The position numbers and the translations under genes are program-made. A model generated the notes under the pieces. The model worked only from the letters and a program-made list of their open reading frames with translations, was not told the DNA's origin and searched no databases. A stretch of DNA of 64,000 bases, taken from positions 21,735 through 85,734 of the forward strand of contig JABEUN010000079.1 of the NCBI GenBank assembly GCA_013044385.1. The letters are read 5' to 3'. This document shows positions 17,929 through 27,374 of this stretch, one piece after another; position 1 is the stretch's first letter; every line of letters starts with the position of its first letter. This stretch comes from Acidimicrobiaceae bacterium. GTDB lineage: Bacteria; Actinomycetota; Acidimicrobiia; Acidimicrobiales; Acidimicrobiaceae.

Positions 17929-18729
17929 ATGTTGCCAGTCGCAAGCACAGCCAACAGTTCTGAAGGTAGGTCGAACTCGGTTCAGTCGCTGACCCGGGCA
18001 TTCGACCTGCTCGAGCATATGGCAGATGCTGGCGGCGAAATAGGTATCACGGATCTGGCCAAGGTCTCTGGTTTGCCGTTGCCCACCATCTACCGCCTTT
18101 TGCGAACGTTGGTCAATGGCGGCTACGTCCGTCAAGGTCCTTCTCGACGCTACGCCCTTGGACCTCGACTAATTCGCTTGGGTGAGGGAGCCGGCGTGGC
18201 ACTTGGGTACCAAGCCAAACCATATCTCATCGCACTCGCCGAAGCCACCGGCGAAACGGCCAATATGGCGATCCTCGACGGGAACGAGGTTGTCTATGTG
18301 GCCCAAGCACCCTCTAAACACTCGATGCGCATGTTTACTGAAGTTGGACGTCGTGTTCACGTCCACTGCACCGGCGTGGGAAAGGTAATGTTGGCCCAGC
18401 TTTCGCAGGAGCAGACCTTGGCCATTATCCAACGCACCGGTCTACCTGCGTTCACGCCGGCTACGATTACCGATTCATCCGCCTTACTGAGCCAGCTGGA
18501 GCAGATCCGACGCCAGGGATTTTCGGTCGACGAAGGTGAACAGGAAGTTGGGGTTCGTTGTTTCGCAGTGCCCATTGCGGGAGTGCCAAGCCGATCCGCA
18601 CTGTCGGTTTCCGGACCATCATCACGCATGAATGACGAAGCTAGGGCTACGATAATTCCACTCATGATGAAGGTGGCGACCCAAATATCCTCAGCGATCG
18701 TCAACCAGTCCCAAGATTCGACGGCATAA
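17929..18729 (+). CDS. IclR-family transcriptional regulator
   Basis: A 266-residue regulator with an N-terminal winged helix (SLTRAFDLLEHMADAGG, ITDLAKVSGLPLPTIYRLLRTLVNGGYV, about residues 18-65). The C-terminal IclR effector domain carries the characteristic VHCTGVGKVMLA and the conserved cysteine in GVRCFAVPIAG. IclR proteins often respond to glyoxylate, pyruvate or aromatic acids. Its position on the same strand after the glycolate/malate synthase genes suggests control of that module, although a 590-base gap separates them. Start ATG 17929 is preferred over ATG 17914 because GAGG lies nine bases upstream of it. Confidence 0.88.
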   Translation: MLPVASTANSSEGRSNSVQSLTRAFDLLEHMADAGGEIGITDLAKVSGLPLPTIYRLLRTLVNGGYVRQGPSRRYALGPRLIRLGEGAGVALGYQAKPYLIALAEATGETANMAILDGNEVVYVAQAPSKHSMRMFTEVGRRVHVHCTGVGKVMLAQLSQEQTLAIIQRTGLPAFTPATITDSSALLSQLEQIRRQGFSVDEGEQEVGVRCFAVPIAGVPSRSALSVSGPSSRMNDEARATIIPLMMKVATQISSAIVNQSQDSTA

Positions 18730-19039
18730 TCTCCCCCCTTGACAATCGACGGCAACCTAACTACCAGCGCTACCTACTAGCTCTTAGGTTGTCGACAATA
18801 AGCCAATCGACTGCAACTATCGAGGTCCGGACTCATGGGGTTGGCACCATAGGTCGATCACATCTGGGGCCAACAACGGTAATGTCAGGCGTTCCGGTAG
18901 ATTCTTAAGAAGCGTGACTAGGCTCCTCAAACCCTGTATTTCACCGTTATGTCAAACTGTGCATTCGGTGAAAATGGGTGCCAAGATGACAGGAACCTGA
19001 CTCAAACTCCGACTGGAGTACCAAACAGGGACACACATC
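18730..19039. other. Intergenic region after the IclR gene
   Basis: About 310 bases. CAACCTAA near 18755 and TTAGGTTG near 18784 form an eight-base stem with a long loop shortly after the stop codon, a possible terminator without a T run. Nothing else is recognisable. Confidence 0.3.
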
Positions 19040-19276
19040 GTGGATTCGAGTCAGATCGAAGCGCTTCGGAGCAATCGACGCGGGCCACTCCACCCCGGGC
19101 GGGTCGATTTTAGATTTGAAGAATGTCTTGACAACCCTCTCGTCCTGATCACTTCGGAAGTGTGGACAGTTATACGAAGTTTGGCAGCAGAGGGCATTGC
19201 AAACACTTACATCGCCAAGAGGTTGGCCATGCCTCGAACAACCATCATCGCAGCGGTGCGCTCAACGCATTTATAA
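19040..19276 (+). CDS. Small helix-turn-helix protein or transposase remnant
   Basis: A 78-residue frame from GTG 19040. The C-terminal half (SLAAEGIANTYIAKRLAMPRTTIIAAV) has the spacing of a helix-turn-helix similar to the N-terminal DNA-binding part of IS21- or IS30-type transposases. The N-terminal half is unlike anything I know and there is no strong ribosome site. It could be a degraded transposase start or a small regulator. The neighbouring genes are housekeeping, and no inverted repeats are evident around it. Confidence 0.35.
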   Translation: MDSSQIEALRSNRRGPLHPGRVDFRFEECLDNPLVLITSEVWTVIRSLAAEGIANTYIAKRLAMPRTTIIAAVRSTHL

Positions 19277-19378
19277 ACCGACGGTGATTCCGAGGTCCTT
19301 CGTGGCCTATATCCCTAGGACGAGGACACTTTGAGAGACGTTAGAGCAACGTGGTGGACGAGGTGTTTGCTGAAGGGG

Positions 19379-19831
19379 TTAACTTGGCTTTTGCGCAAAT
19401 TCAGGGGCGATCATATTGAGGAGCCAGTCCGGCATTCGCTTCGGCCTTCTGGATACATCATCTATTCCGACATACTGCACCACGGCAACGAACACTTCTA
19501 GCGGATAGCCGTCCAGCACCGCCCCTGATCCTCGGGCTGGAGGATGCGGAAGAACTCCACGACCCGTATAGGTCATATCGAACGAGGTGTTACCGATTCG
19601 GGACATTTTGAATTCGATCTCGAATGTCTCGCCTATCGTGAGGGAAGAACTCCACTCGATCTCGGCTTTTCTGAGTACGACATCCCATTCCGACTCTCCA
19701 AGTTTGAGTCCCGATCTCCTAAGAAGGCCATCGAATGCATCGTCAATGAAGCGGAGGTAGTTGGCATTGTAAACGATACCTTGAGCATCGCAGTCGGAGA
19801 ATCTGACGATCATGGTCTCGAGGTGCTTCAT
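19379..19831 (-). CDS. Hotdog-fold acyl-CoA thioesterase (YbgC/4-HBT type)
   Basis: A 150-residue single-domain hotdog thioesterase. The motif RFSDCDAQGIVYNANYLRF, residues about 10-28, carries the catalytic Asp and the N-x-x-Y of the 4-hydroxybenzoyl-CoA thioesterase group. These enzymes hydrolyse acyl-CoA thioesters in the cytoplasm; the substrate is not predictable. It starts 11 bases after the argH stop on the same strand, so it is probably the last gene of the arginine operon transcript although it has no known arginine role. The ATG at 19831 is the only reasonable start. Confidence 0.85.
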   Translation of the reverse strand: MKHLETMIVRFSDCDAQGIVYNANYLRFIDDAFDGLLRRSGLKLGESEWDVVLRKAEIEWSSSLTIGETFEIEFKMSRIGNTSFDMTYTGRGVLPHPPARGSGAVLDGYPLEVFVAVVQYVGIDDVSRRPKRMPDWLLNMIAPEFAQKPS

Positions 19832-19842
19832 GATCGAATCAC

Positions 19843-21225
19843 TTACAAGAGATCATTGATGCGCTTGCGTTCGAGGCCAACCCTCTCCTTGAAGTCCCTC
19901 ATCTGCTCGCTCACTGCCTCTTTTCCAGAACCACCGGGAGTCATTCGCCTCCTTATCGCACCGCCAGGTGCCACGATATCTGCAGCCTCTGGTCCAAGTT
20001 GGGGGTGTGCGGCGACCAATTCTGCGACGGGAACCCTCCTCTCGATGGAGTCTCGGACAATGCCACCCACTATGCCGTGCGCCCTCCTAAACGGAACTCC
20101 CTTGAGCACAAGGAACTCAGCAAGATCAATCGCAACAAGCGCCTCGGAGTCTGCGGCCTGCCTCATCCTTGCAAAGTCAAAGCTGGCACTCGAAAGCATT
20201 CCTGAAATGGCCTTTAATGCCAACGTGATCGTCTTGATCGAGTCAAAGAGGGGCTCCTTGTCCTCCTGCAGGTCGCGGTTGTAAGACAGTGGAAGACCCT
20301 TCAAGGTGACTAGGAAAGCCGTGAGGTTTCCGACCAGCCTTCCGGTCTTACCCCGGGCTAGCTCGGCAATGTCGGGGTTCTTCTTGTGTGGCAGCATCGA
20401 TGAGCCGGTCGAATAGGCGTCGTCCAATCTGACGAAGCCAAACTCCTCGGTCGACCAGATCACAATCTCCTCACCAATCCTTGAGAGGTGGATACCTATT
20501 GTGGCCAGGACGAAGAGCGTCTCCGCTACGAAGTCGCGATCTGACACCGCGTCAAGCGAATTCTGAAACCTAGAGCCGAACCCCAACTGGGCAGCTACGA
20601 AGTCCGGCTGCAGGGGAAGCGTCGACCCTCCCAAGGCACCGGCTCCGAGAGGAGACACATCGGTGCGCCTGTATGCGTCAGCCATCCGATCTAGATCCCT
20701 CAACAGTGCCCACCCGTGGGCCAACATGTGGTGAGCGACCAGAACGGGCTGAGCTCGCTGGGTATGGGTGTAGCCGGGGAGGTACGCGTCACCAGCGGCT
20801 TCGGCGAGGTCGCCGAGAACTTCTGCGAGGGCGAGCGTATCGTTTGAGACCCCGACCAGCGCCGACTTTACAAACAGGCGCATGTCGGTGGCTATCTGAT
20901 CGTTCCGACTCCTTCCCGTATGAAGTTTGGCACCGATGTCCCCGGCGATCTCGGTCACGCGTCGTTCTACTGCGGAGTGGATATCTTCATCACCCTCAGG
21001 GATGAAGTCCCCCCTCGTCATCTCCGACTCGACCTGGTGAAGGGCAGAGATGAGAACGGCCACATCAGACTCCGAGAGGATGCCGGCCACCTCAAGTCCG
21101 GCCACGTGAGCGAGTGAACCCTGGATATCCTGCTTCCAGAGTTGCCTGTCGATGGACAAGCTCTCCGTGAACGCCATCAACTCGTCGGATGGACCGGTTG
21201 AGAATCTTCCCTGCCATAGTGTCAT
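19843..21225 (-). CDS. argH: Argininosuccinate lyase
   Basis: Last step of arginine synthesis: splits argininosuccinate into arginine and fumarate. It is 460 residues from the ATG at 21225 (MTLWQGRFSTGPSDELM), matching the family start; a longer frame to 21267 would overlap the end of argG. The fumarase/aspartase signature GSSMLPHKKNPD is present (about residue 278), as are HTGRSRNDQIATD (about 103) and GYTHTQRAQP (about 153). The gene follows argG by 11 bases. Confidence 0.95.
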   Translation of the reverse strand: MTLWQGRFSTGPSDELMAFTESLSIDRQLWKQDIQGSLAHVAGLEVAGILSESDVAVLISALHQVESEMTRGDFIPEGDEDIHSAVERRVTEIAGDIGAKLHTGRSRNDQIATDMRLFVKSALVGVSNDTLALAEVLGDLAEAAGDAYLPGYTHTQRAQPVLVAHHMLAHGWALLRDLDRMADAYRRTDVSPLGAGALGGSTLPLQPDFVAAQLGFGSRFQNSLDAVSDRDFVAETLFVLATIGIHLSRIGEEIVIWSTEEFGFVRLDDAYSTGSSMLPHKKNPDIAELARGKTGRLVGNLTAFLVTLKGLPLSYNRDLQEDKEPLFDSIKTITLALKAISGMLSSASFDFARMRQAADSEALVAIDLAEFLVLKGVPFRRAHGIVGGIVRDSIERRVPVAELVAAHPQLGPEAADIVAPGGAIRRRMTPGGSGKEAVSEQMRDFKERVGLERKRINDLL

Positions 21226-21236
21226 CGAACTGCTAC

Positions 21237-22430
21237 CTAACTCAACGTTCCCTGCTTGGCAGCCCAAGTCTGGACTCCCAGACCGAATATCCTGACAAAC
21301 CCCTCCGCGTCGGCGTGTCTGAAGAGATCAGCCGAGTCGTAGGTAGCCAGTGAGTAGTCGTACAGAGAATTTGGACTCCTTCTGCCTTCGACATGAAGTG
21401 AGTTCCCCTCAAGGATCAACCTTACATCTCCGGTCACGAACTTCTGTGAATGCTTCAGGAAGGCATCATATGACTGTTTCAGAGGGGAGAACCACATACC
21501 GTCATACACGAGTCGTGCCCACTCGTTCTGGATTCTCCTCTTTTCGTGGGCCAACTCACGCTCAAGACATATGTCCTCGAGATCCGAATGGGCGGCGATG
21601 AGTGCAATCGCGGCCGGAGCCTCGTAGACCTCACGGGACTTGATGCCCACTCGGCGATTCTCGACCATGTCTATCCTGCCAACTCCAAAAGATCCGACGA
21701 GGAGATTCAGATGTCCGATGATCTCTGCCAGACTCATCCTGTTTCCGTCGACAGACACCGGCTTGCCAGCCTCGAAGCTGACAATCACCTCGGTTCTGTC
21801 GGTTCGAGTGGGGATAGTCATCTCGTAAACGCCGACTGGAGGCGACGCCCAAGGATCCTCCATCTCTCCACATTCGATTGCCCGTCCCCAGAGGTTCTGA
21901 TCGATCGAGTACAGCTTCTGTTTGGTGGCATTGATCTTGACGTCGTGCTTCTCGGCGTAGTCAATGGAGTCTTCCCTAGAGAATCCCCAGGTCCTTACGG
22001 GCGCCACTATCTCAAGAGACGGGTTGAGTGCACGTATCGAAACCTCGAACCTGACCTGGTCGTTCCCTTTTCCAGTACAGCCGTGCGCCACGGCAGTCGC
22101 TTCGTATCTTGTTGCGGCGTCGACAAGGTGTCGTGCGATTACCGGCCTTGACAGGGAGGACACGAGGGGATACTTCCCCTCATATAGAGCGTTGGCTATG
22201 ATCGCATCCTGAACGAAGTTCTCTGCGAACTCGTCTTTTGCATCGACCACTTCGACTGCGTAGGCGCCAGCGTCCATTGCCCGCTTCTTCAGTTCATCGA
22301 AGTCACCGCCCTGGCCGACATCAACCGAGAGCGCCACGACTTCATATCCAAGTTCAACAGACAGCCACTTGACCGCCACCGAAGTATCCAGACCACCACT
22401 GTATGCGAGGACCACTCTCTTGTTCGTCAA
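21237..22430 (-). CDS. argG: Argininosuccinate synthase
   Basis: Joins citrulline and aspartate using ATP. The N-terminus carries the PP-loop VVLAYSGGLDTSVAVKWL; GCTGKGNDQVRFE and YSIDQNLWGRAIECG are further family signatures. I prefer TTG 22430 (LTNKRVVLAYSGG), which lies eight bases after GGAG and gives the usual ~397 residues; GTG 22439 is also possible, and the frame stays open to 22493. It lies 235 bases downstream of argR, a larger gap than elsewhere in this operon. Confidence 0.94.
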   Translation of the reverse strand: MTNKRVVLAYSGGLDTSVAVKWLSVELGYEVVALSVDVGQGGDFDELKKRAMDAGAYAVEVVDAKDEFAENFVQDAIIANALYEGKYPLVSSLSRPVIARHLVDAATRYEATAVAHGCTGKGNDQVRFEVSIRALNPSLEIVAPVRTWGFSREDSIDYAEKHDVKINATKQKLYSIDQNLWGRAIECGEMEDPWASPPVGVYEMTIPTRTDRTEVIVSFEAGKPVSVDGNRMSLAEIIGHLNLLVGSFGVGRIDMVENRRVGIKSREVYEAPAAIALIAAHSDLEDICLERELAHEKRRIQNEWARLVYDGMWFSPLKQSYDAFLKHSQKFVTGDVRLILEGNSLHVEGRRSPNSLYDYSLATYDSADLFRHADAEGFVRIFGLGVQTWAAKQGTLS

Positions 22431-22665
22431 CTCAATCACTCCATCGCAAATCGCTGTGCCGGCGGGCTCCGATTTCCCCTCCAAACACTCCACTACAACT
22501 TTCGAACCCTATGTTCAGTGTCGCCATGGCGATCGATCTAATCGTCGCCTTGCACGGAAACTCCGCGACCCGAATCTTCTCCGAACGATGCTAGTTGAGC
22601 TTCCAATCGAAGCTCACCTAGACCAGACCACTACCCTCACCGACGATTAGTTCATCGACTTGAGA

Positions 22666-23136
22666 TCAAGGCCAGTTCAGTCCAGCCAGCTCCGCCAGCC
22701 TGCGGGCCAAGCCATTGCCCCCGTCGGAATCATCCGCGACTACCAACAAGGTGTCATCGCCCGCCACCGTCCCCAACAGGCCATCCATCTTGGACCTGTC
22801 CAGAGCGGATGCGACTACATGTGCGCATCCGGGAGGAGTACGCAACATTACGATGTTTGCAGATACACCGAGCTCCACTACCCACTCGCTCATCACCCGC
22901 TTCAGATGATCCAGTGTCGAAGTCTGATCCTTCGGCAATTCAGGAATGGCATAGATACCACTGCCATCGAACGACTTGATCTTGATCGCTCCCAGTTCGT
23001 CCAGGTCTCTCGATACTGTCGCCTGGGTGGCGACAATCCCCTCCTCGGCCAGCAGCGAAACCAGTTCGCTCTGGGAGGAGACAGGTGCGGTCTGAAGTAT
23101 CTTGGCAATCTTGTACTGTCGCTGATTCTTGGCCAC
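22666..23136 (-). CDS. argR: Arginine repressor
   Basis: A 156-residue ArgR. The N-terminal winged helix includes QSELVSLLAEEGIVATQATVSRDLDELGAIKIK (about 22-54). The C-terminal hexamerisation and arginine-binding domain includes PPGCAHVVASALDR and GTVAGDDTLLVVADD (about 100-140). In the presence of arginine it represses arginine biosynthesis genes. The start is GTG 23136, one base after the argF stop and six bases after GGGGAGG; the frame also reaches TTG 23151. Its likely operator lies before argC. Confidence 0.94.
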   Translation of the reverse strand: MAKNQRQYKIAKILQTAPVSSQSELVSLLAEEGIVATQATVSRDLDELGAIKIKSFDGSGIYAIPELPKDQTSTLDHLKRVMSEWVVELGVSANIVMLRTPPGCAHVVASALDRSKMDGLLGTVAGDDTLLVVADDSDGGNGLARRLAELAGLNWP

Positions 23137-23137
23137 C

Positions 23138-24064
23138 TCAGCCCTCCCCAAGCCCTCCGAACATCAGGCCGAGTATGCCGACGAATGCCGTCATCCTCGC
23201 CCTGGCCTGCTGCCAGACTAGGGAACTTTCTCCGTCGATGACTGTCGCTTCGACCTCGAGACCCCTATGTGCTGGCAGACAGTGCATGAATTTGACCCGA
23301 TCAGAGCCGAGAGCCATGAGATCGGCAGTAACCCGGTAGGGTTCGAGGTCCACCAACTTTCTTGCTCCCTCTGCCTCTTGACCCATGGAGACCCAGACAT
23401 CGGTGTAGATGAAATCAGCCCCTTCGCATGCCATCTTCAGGTCAGCTACCCACTCGACCGATCCAGATCCGATCCGCAGTGCCGCTAGCTCCTCCTCCGA
23501 GAAGTTGTACCCCTCGGGAGATGCGATCACGGTGTCGAAGTCTGCGTACGAGCACGCCTTTGCCAGGGACCTCGTAACGTTGTTCGAGTCTCCTACATAC
23601 ACGACCTTGGTACGACCAGACTTGGGATTCGCAGAGATCGAATCGGTAATCGTGATCACGTCTGCCACTGCTTGCGTCGGGTGGGAGAAGTCCGACAGAA
23701 GGTTGATCACGCCAACTCCGCTCAAGTGGGAAACGGACTTCAACTCCTCTAGGACCGAGTGGTTCTTAACCCGGGCACCTATCAAGTCGTGATAGCAGCC
23801 AAGGGTCCTTCCGACATCTGAGACGCTCTCTCTGACGCCGAGTCCGACCTCGGTATCCGAGATCGTGGTCACACCGCCGCCCAGAGCCCGGATCGCAACC
23901 TCTGCGGAATTCCTCGTCCTCGCAGACGGCTTCTCGAAGTAGAGAGCGACGCTCTTGCCAGCCAGCACCGGATCGAATTTAGCCAGTCTGGCGAACCGGA
24001 GTACCTCATTGAACTGCTCGACTGATAGGTCATCAATATCAAGAATTGACATCGGTAAACTCAC
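23138..24064 (-). CDS. argF: Ornithine carbamoyltransferase
   Basis: Makes citrulline from ornithine and carbamoyl phosphate. Motifs: FEKPSARTRNS for carbamoyl phosphate (about residue 45), DFSHPTQAVADV (about 125) and FMHCLPAHRG with the ornithine-binding Cys (about 262). SARTR replaces the common STRTR, a tolerated variation. GTG 24064 is chosen because an AGGAGG site lies six bases upstream; ATG 24052 (MSILDIDDLS) matches the usual N-terminus equally well. The start overlaps the end of argD by about 26 bases. Confidence 0.94.
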   Translation of the reverse strand: MSLPMSILDIDDLSVEQFNEVLRFARLAKFDPVLAGKSVALYFEKPSARTRNSAEVAIRALGGGVTTISDTEVGLGVRESVSDVGRTLGCYHDLIGARVKNHSVLEELKSVSHLSGVGVINLLSDFSHPTQAVADVITITDSISANPKSGRTKVVYVGDSNNVTRSLAKACSYADFDTVIASPEGYNFSEEELAALRIGSGSVEWVADLKMACEGADFIYTDVWVSMGQEAEGARKLVDLEPYRVTADLMALGSDRVKFMHCLPAHRGLEVEATVIDGESSLVWQQARARMTAFVGILGLMFGGLGEG

Positions 24065-25268
24065 TTGCCACCTCCTCAAATACTCCTAGGCCCTCTTGCA
24101 ACTCTGAATCGGTAATTACGAGCGGCGGTGCCAGCCTCAACCTCGTTGTAGAGGTCTTCGAGACGACGAGTCCCCTCTGCATTGCTAGTCCCACAAACTC
24201 ATCTGCGACAGGTCGTTCGAGTTCTACCCCCACGAGCAGTCCCTTCCCTGACAACTCCTTCACAAGTGGCATCTCCATCAACGCCGACCTAAGTCTCTTA
24301 GATGTCAGTCTGACCACGTCATTCAGTTCAAGCCTGTCCATCTCCTCGATGACTGCGACACCGACTGCGGTTGCAAGTGCGCCACCCCCGAAGGTAGTTC
24401 CATGATCGCCGGGTATGAAGCTCGCCATTACCTGCTCCTTCGCCCACATCGCACCGATGGGGATGCCGTTTCCGAGCGCCTTAGCGAGTAGGACTACGTC
24501 CGGTTCGGCCTTGGTGTGCTGGAATGCGAACCACTCTCCAGTGCGGCAGAGTCCGCTTTGGACCTCGTCGAGGATCATGAGGAGTCCGTACTCGTCACAG
24601 ATGGCCCTCACCTCCTCGAGATACCCTTCGGGTGGGTCAATTACACCCGCCTCACCTTGGATCGGCTCCAATAGCACCGCCACGGTCTGGTCAGTTACCG
24701 CCGCCCGAATTGCCTTCGAGTCTCCGAAGCGGACGTGATCAAATCCATCCAGCATCGGGGCGAATGGTATCTGCTTGGAAGGTTGCCCAGTAGCTGCTAG
24801 CGCTCCCATGGTTCTGCCGTGGAAGCCTCCCTCGGCCGCGATGATCCTGTAGCGCTTCTCTCCGCCAAACCTCCTCGCCAGTTTGATGGCGGCCTCGTTT
24901 GCTTCGGCACCGGAGTTGCAGAAGAACACCTTGCCTGGGACAGCAGAAGCGATCTTCGAATCGATCAGGTCGGCGAGCCGAGCGGCATGTTGGTTGTGAA
25001 AGTAGTTCGAAACGTGCCAGAGGCTCTCGGACTGCTTCTTTAGTGCAGCATTGATAACTGGGTTGGAATGTCCGAGCGACACTACGGCGATACCACCAAG
25101 AAAGTCGATATAAGACCTCCCTCGGTCATCTAAGAGTGTCGCCCCATGGCCTGTCACGAAACAGGCACGCCTCGGGCCATAGTTGTCGGCGATGTGACCG
25201 TAAGGATTGGAGGCATCTCCCCCGAGCTCAGTTTCTACAGTCGCCTTTGGATCCATCTCATCCACCAT
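24039..25268 (-). CDS. argD: Acetylornithine aminotransferase
   Basis: A PLP-dependent class III aminotransferase of 409 residues acting on N-acetylglutamate semialdehyde. It shows FCNSGAEANEAAIKLARR (about residue 115), GGFHGRTMGAL (about 147), the aspartate of LMILDEVQSGLCRTG (about 230) and the PLP lysine in LLAKALGNGIPIGAM (about 265). The ATG start overlaps the argB stop (25258-25268). It is tightly packed in the arg operon, which favours acetylornithine over other substrates. Confidence 0.95.
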   Translation of the reverse strand: MVDEMDPKATVETELGGDASNPYGHIADNYGPRRACFVTGHGATLLDDRGRSYIDFLGGIAVVSLGHSNPVINAALKKQSESLWHVSNYFHNQHAARLADLIDSKIASAVPGKVFFCNSGAEANEAAIKLARRFGGEKRYRIIAAEGGFHGRTMGALAATGQPSKQIPFAPMLDGFDHVRFGDSKAIRAAVTDQTVAVLLEPIQGEAGVIDPPEGYLEEVRAICDEYGLLMILDEVQSGLCRTGEWFAFQHTKAEPDVVLLAKALGNGIPIGAMWAKEQVMASFIPGDHGTTFGGGALATAVGVAVIEEMDRLELNDVVRLTSKRLRSALMEMPLVKELSGKGLLVGVELERPVADEFVGLAMQRGLVVSKTSTTRLRLAPPLVITDSELQEGLGVFEEVASEFTDVNS

Positions 25269-26208
25269 CCTCTCCCCCCTTCTTCTCCGAGACGATCATC
25301 GTCCCTATACCTTCGTCGGTCAGCATTTCAAGAAGGATCGAGTGCTCGATCCTTCCATCCAGAATGTGGACCGAATTCACCCCGCCGGCCACTGCCGCAC
25401 CTGCACTTCTGAGCTTCGGCGCCATGCCTCCGGTAATCGAACCCGCCTCGAACAGCTCTGCCAACTCGGTCTCGGTCATCTTTTGTATCAGGCTCTCGGG
25501 ATCCGATGGGTCCCGCCTGACGCCGTCTATGTTGGTCAAGTAGACGAGCTTCTCGGCATCCAGCGCCCTTGCGATCTCAGCAGCACCGAAGTCCGCATTA
25601 ATGTTGTATCCCTGACCTGCGGTGTCAGCCCCGATGGTTGCGACAACCGGTATGAGTCCTTCAGCAAGCATCCTGACAAGCAGGTCGGGGTTGATGGCGA
25701 CTATTTCACCCACGAATCCGAGCCTCTCCGACGACTTTGTGGCCACGATCAGCGACGAATCAAGCCCCGACACGCCAACCGCACGGCCGCCGTGTCGGTT
25801 GATCGCTTGGACTATCGAAGGATTGAGCTTTCCGAGCAGCACCATCTTGACCACTTCGAGGGTCTCGAGGTCTGTCACTCGAAGGCCATCCACGAACTCG
25901 GGCTTCTTTCCAATCCGTGACAGCCAGGAGTCGATTTGGGGACCACCTCCGTGTACCACCACGGGGAGGAATCCAACCGACTGCAGAAGCACTATGTCCT
26001 GTGCGAAGGAGTCGAGTTCTGCATCGAACTCGTCCAGCTTCGTCTCGGCCGGGACGGCCTCCGCAAGCACGTTGCCCCCGTACTTAACGACTACTGTGCG
26101 GCCCCAGAATCTCTGAATATACGGGAGCGCCTCCACAAGCACTGCCGCCCGCTCGGAGGCGGCAAACTTACGGGTGATGGCACCGTTGCCACTCCTCATG
26201 GCCATCAT
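25258..26208 (-). CDS. argB: Acetylglutamate kinase
   Basis: Phosphorylates N-acetylglutamate. It is 316 residues, slightly longer than average because of the N-terminal extension and a charged loop (AEAVPAETKLDEFDAELDS). Amino-acid kinase motifs are VVVKYGGNVL (about 38), VVVHGGGPQIDSWL (about 83) and GYNINADFGAAEIARAL (about 205), and SITGGMAPKL is present (about 260). The ATG start overlaps the argJ stop (ATGA). It is probably feedback-inhibited by arginine, as in relatives that have the N-terminal helix. Confidence 0.95.
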   Translation of the reverse strand: MMAMRSGNGAITRKFAASERAAVLVEALPYIQRFWGRTVVVKYGGNVLAEAVPAETKLDEFDAELDSFAQDIVLLQSVGFLPVVVHGGGPQIDSWLSRIGKKPEFVDGLRVTDLETLEVVKMVLLGKLNPSIVQAINRHGGRAVGVSGLDSSLIVATKSSERLGFVGEIVAINPDLLVRMLAEGLIPVVATIGADTAGQGYNINADFGAAEIARALDAEKLVYLTNIDGVRRDPSDPESLIQKMTETELAELFEAGSITGGMAPKLRSAGAAVAGGVNSVHILDGRIEHSILLEMLTDEGIGTMIVSEKKGGEDGG

Positions 26209-27374
26209 GACGTTCTCATATTCTCTGCGATGTACTCCGGAGAGAGATCGGTCGTGGTAACAGTTGCCGATCCCGGCCCTTTACCAACCTTGCAAGTGAC
26301 CAGTATCTCTCGCTTGTCCATTGCCACTTTCAACTTCTCCGCGTCGTGGTCGGCGGCGACTCCGCCACTTGCGACCTTTATCCCCTGATAGCTCACCTCG
26401 AGCTGGTCAAGATCGAAGTCGACGCCTGCGGTCCCGAATTCCGAGGCGAGGCGACCCCAGTATGGGTCGGAGCCGTAGAAGGAGCACTGGACGAGCTGGG
26501 ATCCTGCAGCTTTCTTCGCCAACACGAGCGCATCTTGGTCACTGGCTGCTCCGGCAACGCTTAGTCGCACCAGTTTGTGCGCACCCTCTGCATCCATGGC
26601 CATCTGGTCAGCGAGCGAATTGCACACAGAGATGAGTCCCTCCCGGAACTCATCTGGAGAACCGCCTTCTCCGGCTCCTGAGCAGAGGAGTATTACCGTG
26701 TCGTTAGTCGAGGTACATCCGTCTATGACGAGTCTGTTGAAGCTGTGCTCGACCGCCTCTCGCAGCAGGTATTGTGCGAGATCGGCATCGATCTTTGCAT
26801 CGGTCGTTATCACTGAGAGCATGGTCGCCATGTTCGGCGCGAGCATCGCAGCACCCTTTGCTATCGAACCGATGCTGTATCCCGTGCCGGTGAAACTGGC
26901 GGTTTTTGGAACCGTGTCGGTAGTCATGATCGCCCTTGCCGCCCTTACTGCGCCGGCCTCGTTGGCCTCCAGGCCAGCAGTGAGTTCGGCGGCGCCTCGC
27001 TGGATTGGTGCGACATCCAGCGGAATGCCAATAAGTCCGGTTGAGCAGACCAACACCAACTCTAGTGATATCCCAAGTTGCTCTCCGATGGCGGCACACA
27101 TCGCCTCGGCGTCTCTCATTCCTTTTTCACCGTTGGCCGCGTTGGCGTTTCCACTGTTCAACACCACAGCGACAGCCCGGTTACCTGTGCTCTGCAGATG
27201 TCTCTTGGAGACCTTTACCGGAGCCGCGGCCGCAAGATTTTGGGTGAATACCGCTACTGCCAGCATCGGCTCACCGCTCTCAGATGCGACAAGGGTCAGA
27301 TCCGGGGCACCGGATGCCTTGATGCCGCAGGCGATTCCGTTCGCCACAAATCCCTTGGGAATCGTTACCGTCAT
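26205..27374 (-). CDS. argJ: Glutamate N-acetyltransferase / acetylornithine acetyltransferase
   Basis: Recycles the acetyl group between acetylornithine and glutamate. The self-cleavage site KGAAMLAPNMATML is intact, with the nucleophilic Thr at about residue 184; the precursor normally splits into two chains there. GNANAANGEKGMRDAE and IDGCTSTNDTVILL are further conserved segments. The start is ATG 27374, which overlaps the argC stop (ATGA) and follows GGAG by seven bases; a TTG six bases further upstream is less likely. 389 residues. Confidence 0.95.
   Translation of the reverse strand: MTVTIPKGFVANGIACGIKASGAPDLTLVASESGEPMLAVAVFTQNLAAAAPVKVSKRHLQSTGNRAVAVVLNSGNANAANGEKGMRDAEAMCAAIGEQLGISLELVLVCSTGLIGIPLDVAPIQRGAAELTAGLEANEAGAVRAARAIMTTDTVPKTASFTGTGYSIGSIAKGAAMLAPNMATMLSVITTDAKIDADLAQYLLREAVEHSFNRLVIDGCTSTNDTVILLCSGAGEGGSPDEFREGLISVCNSLADQMAMDAEGAHKLVRLSVAGAASDQDALVLAKKAAGSQLVQCSFYGSDPYWGRLASEFGTAGVDFDLDQLEVSYQGIKVASGGVAADHDAEKLKVAMDKREILVTCKVGKGPGSATVTTTDLSPEYIAENMRTS

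Noticed and set aside
19544..20284. 246-codon plus-strand frame over the thioesterase and argH
   Set aside because: It is antisense to two conserved genes and its Ser/Arg-rich translation is unlike a protein.
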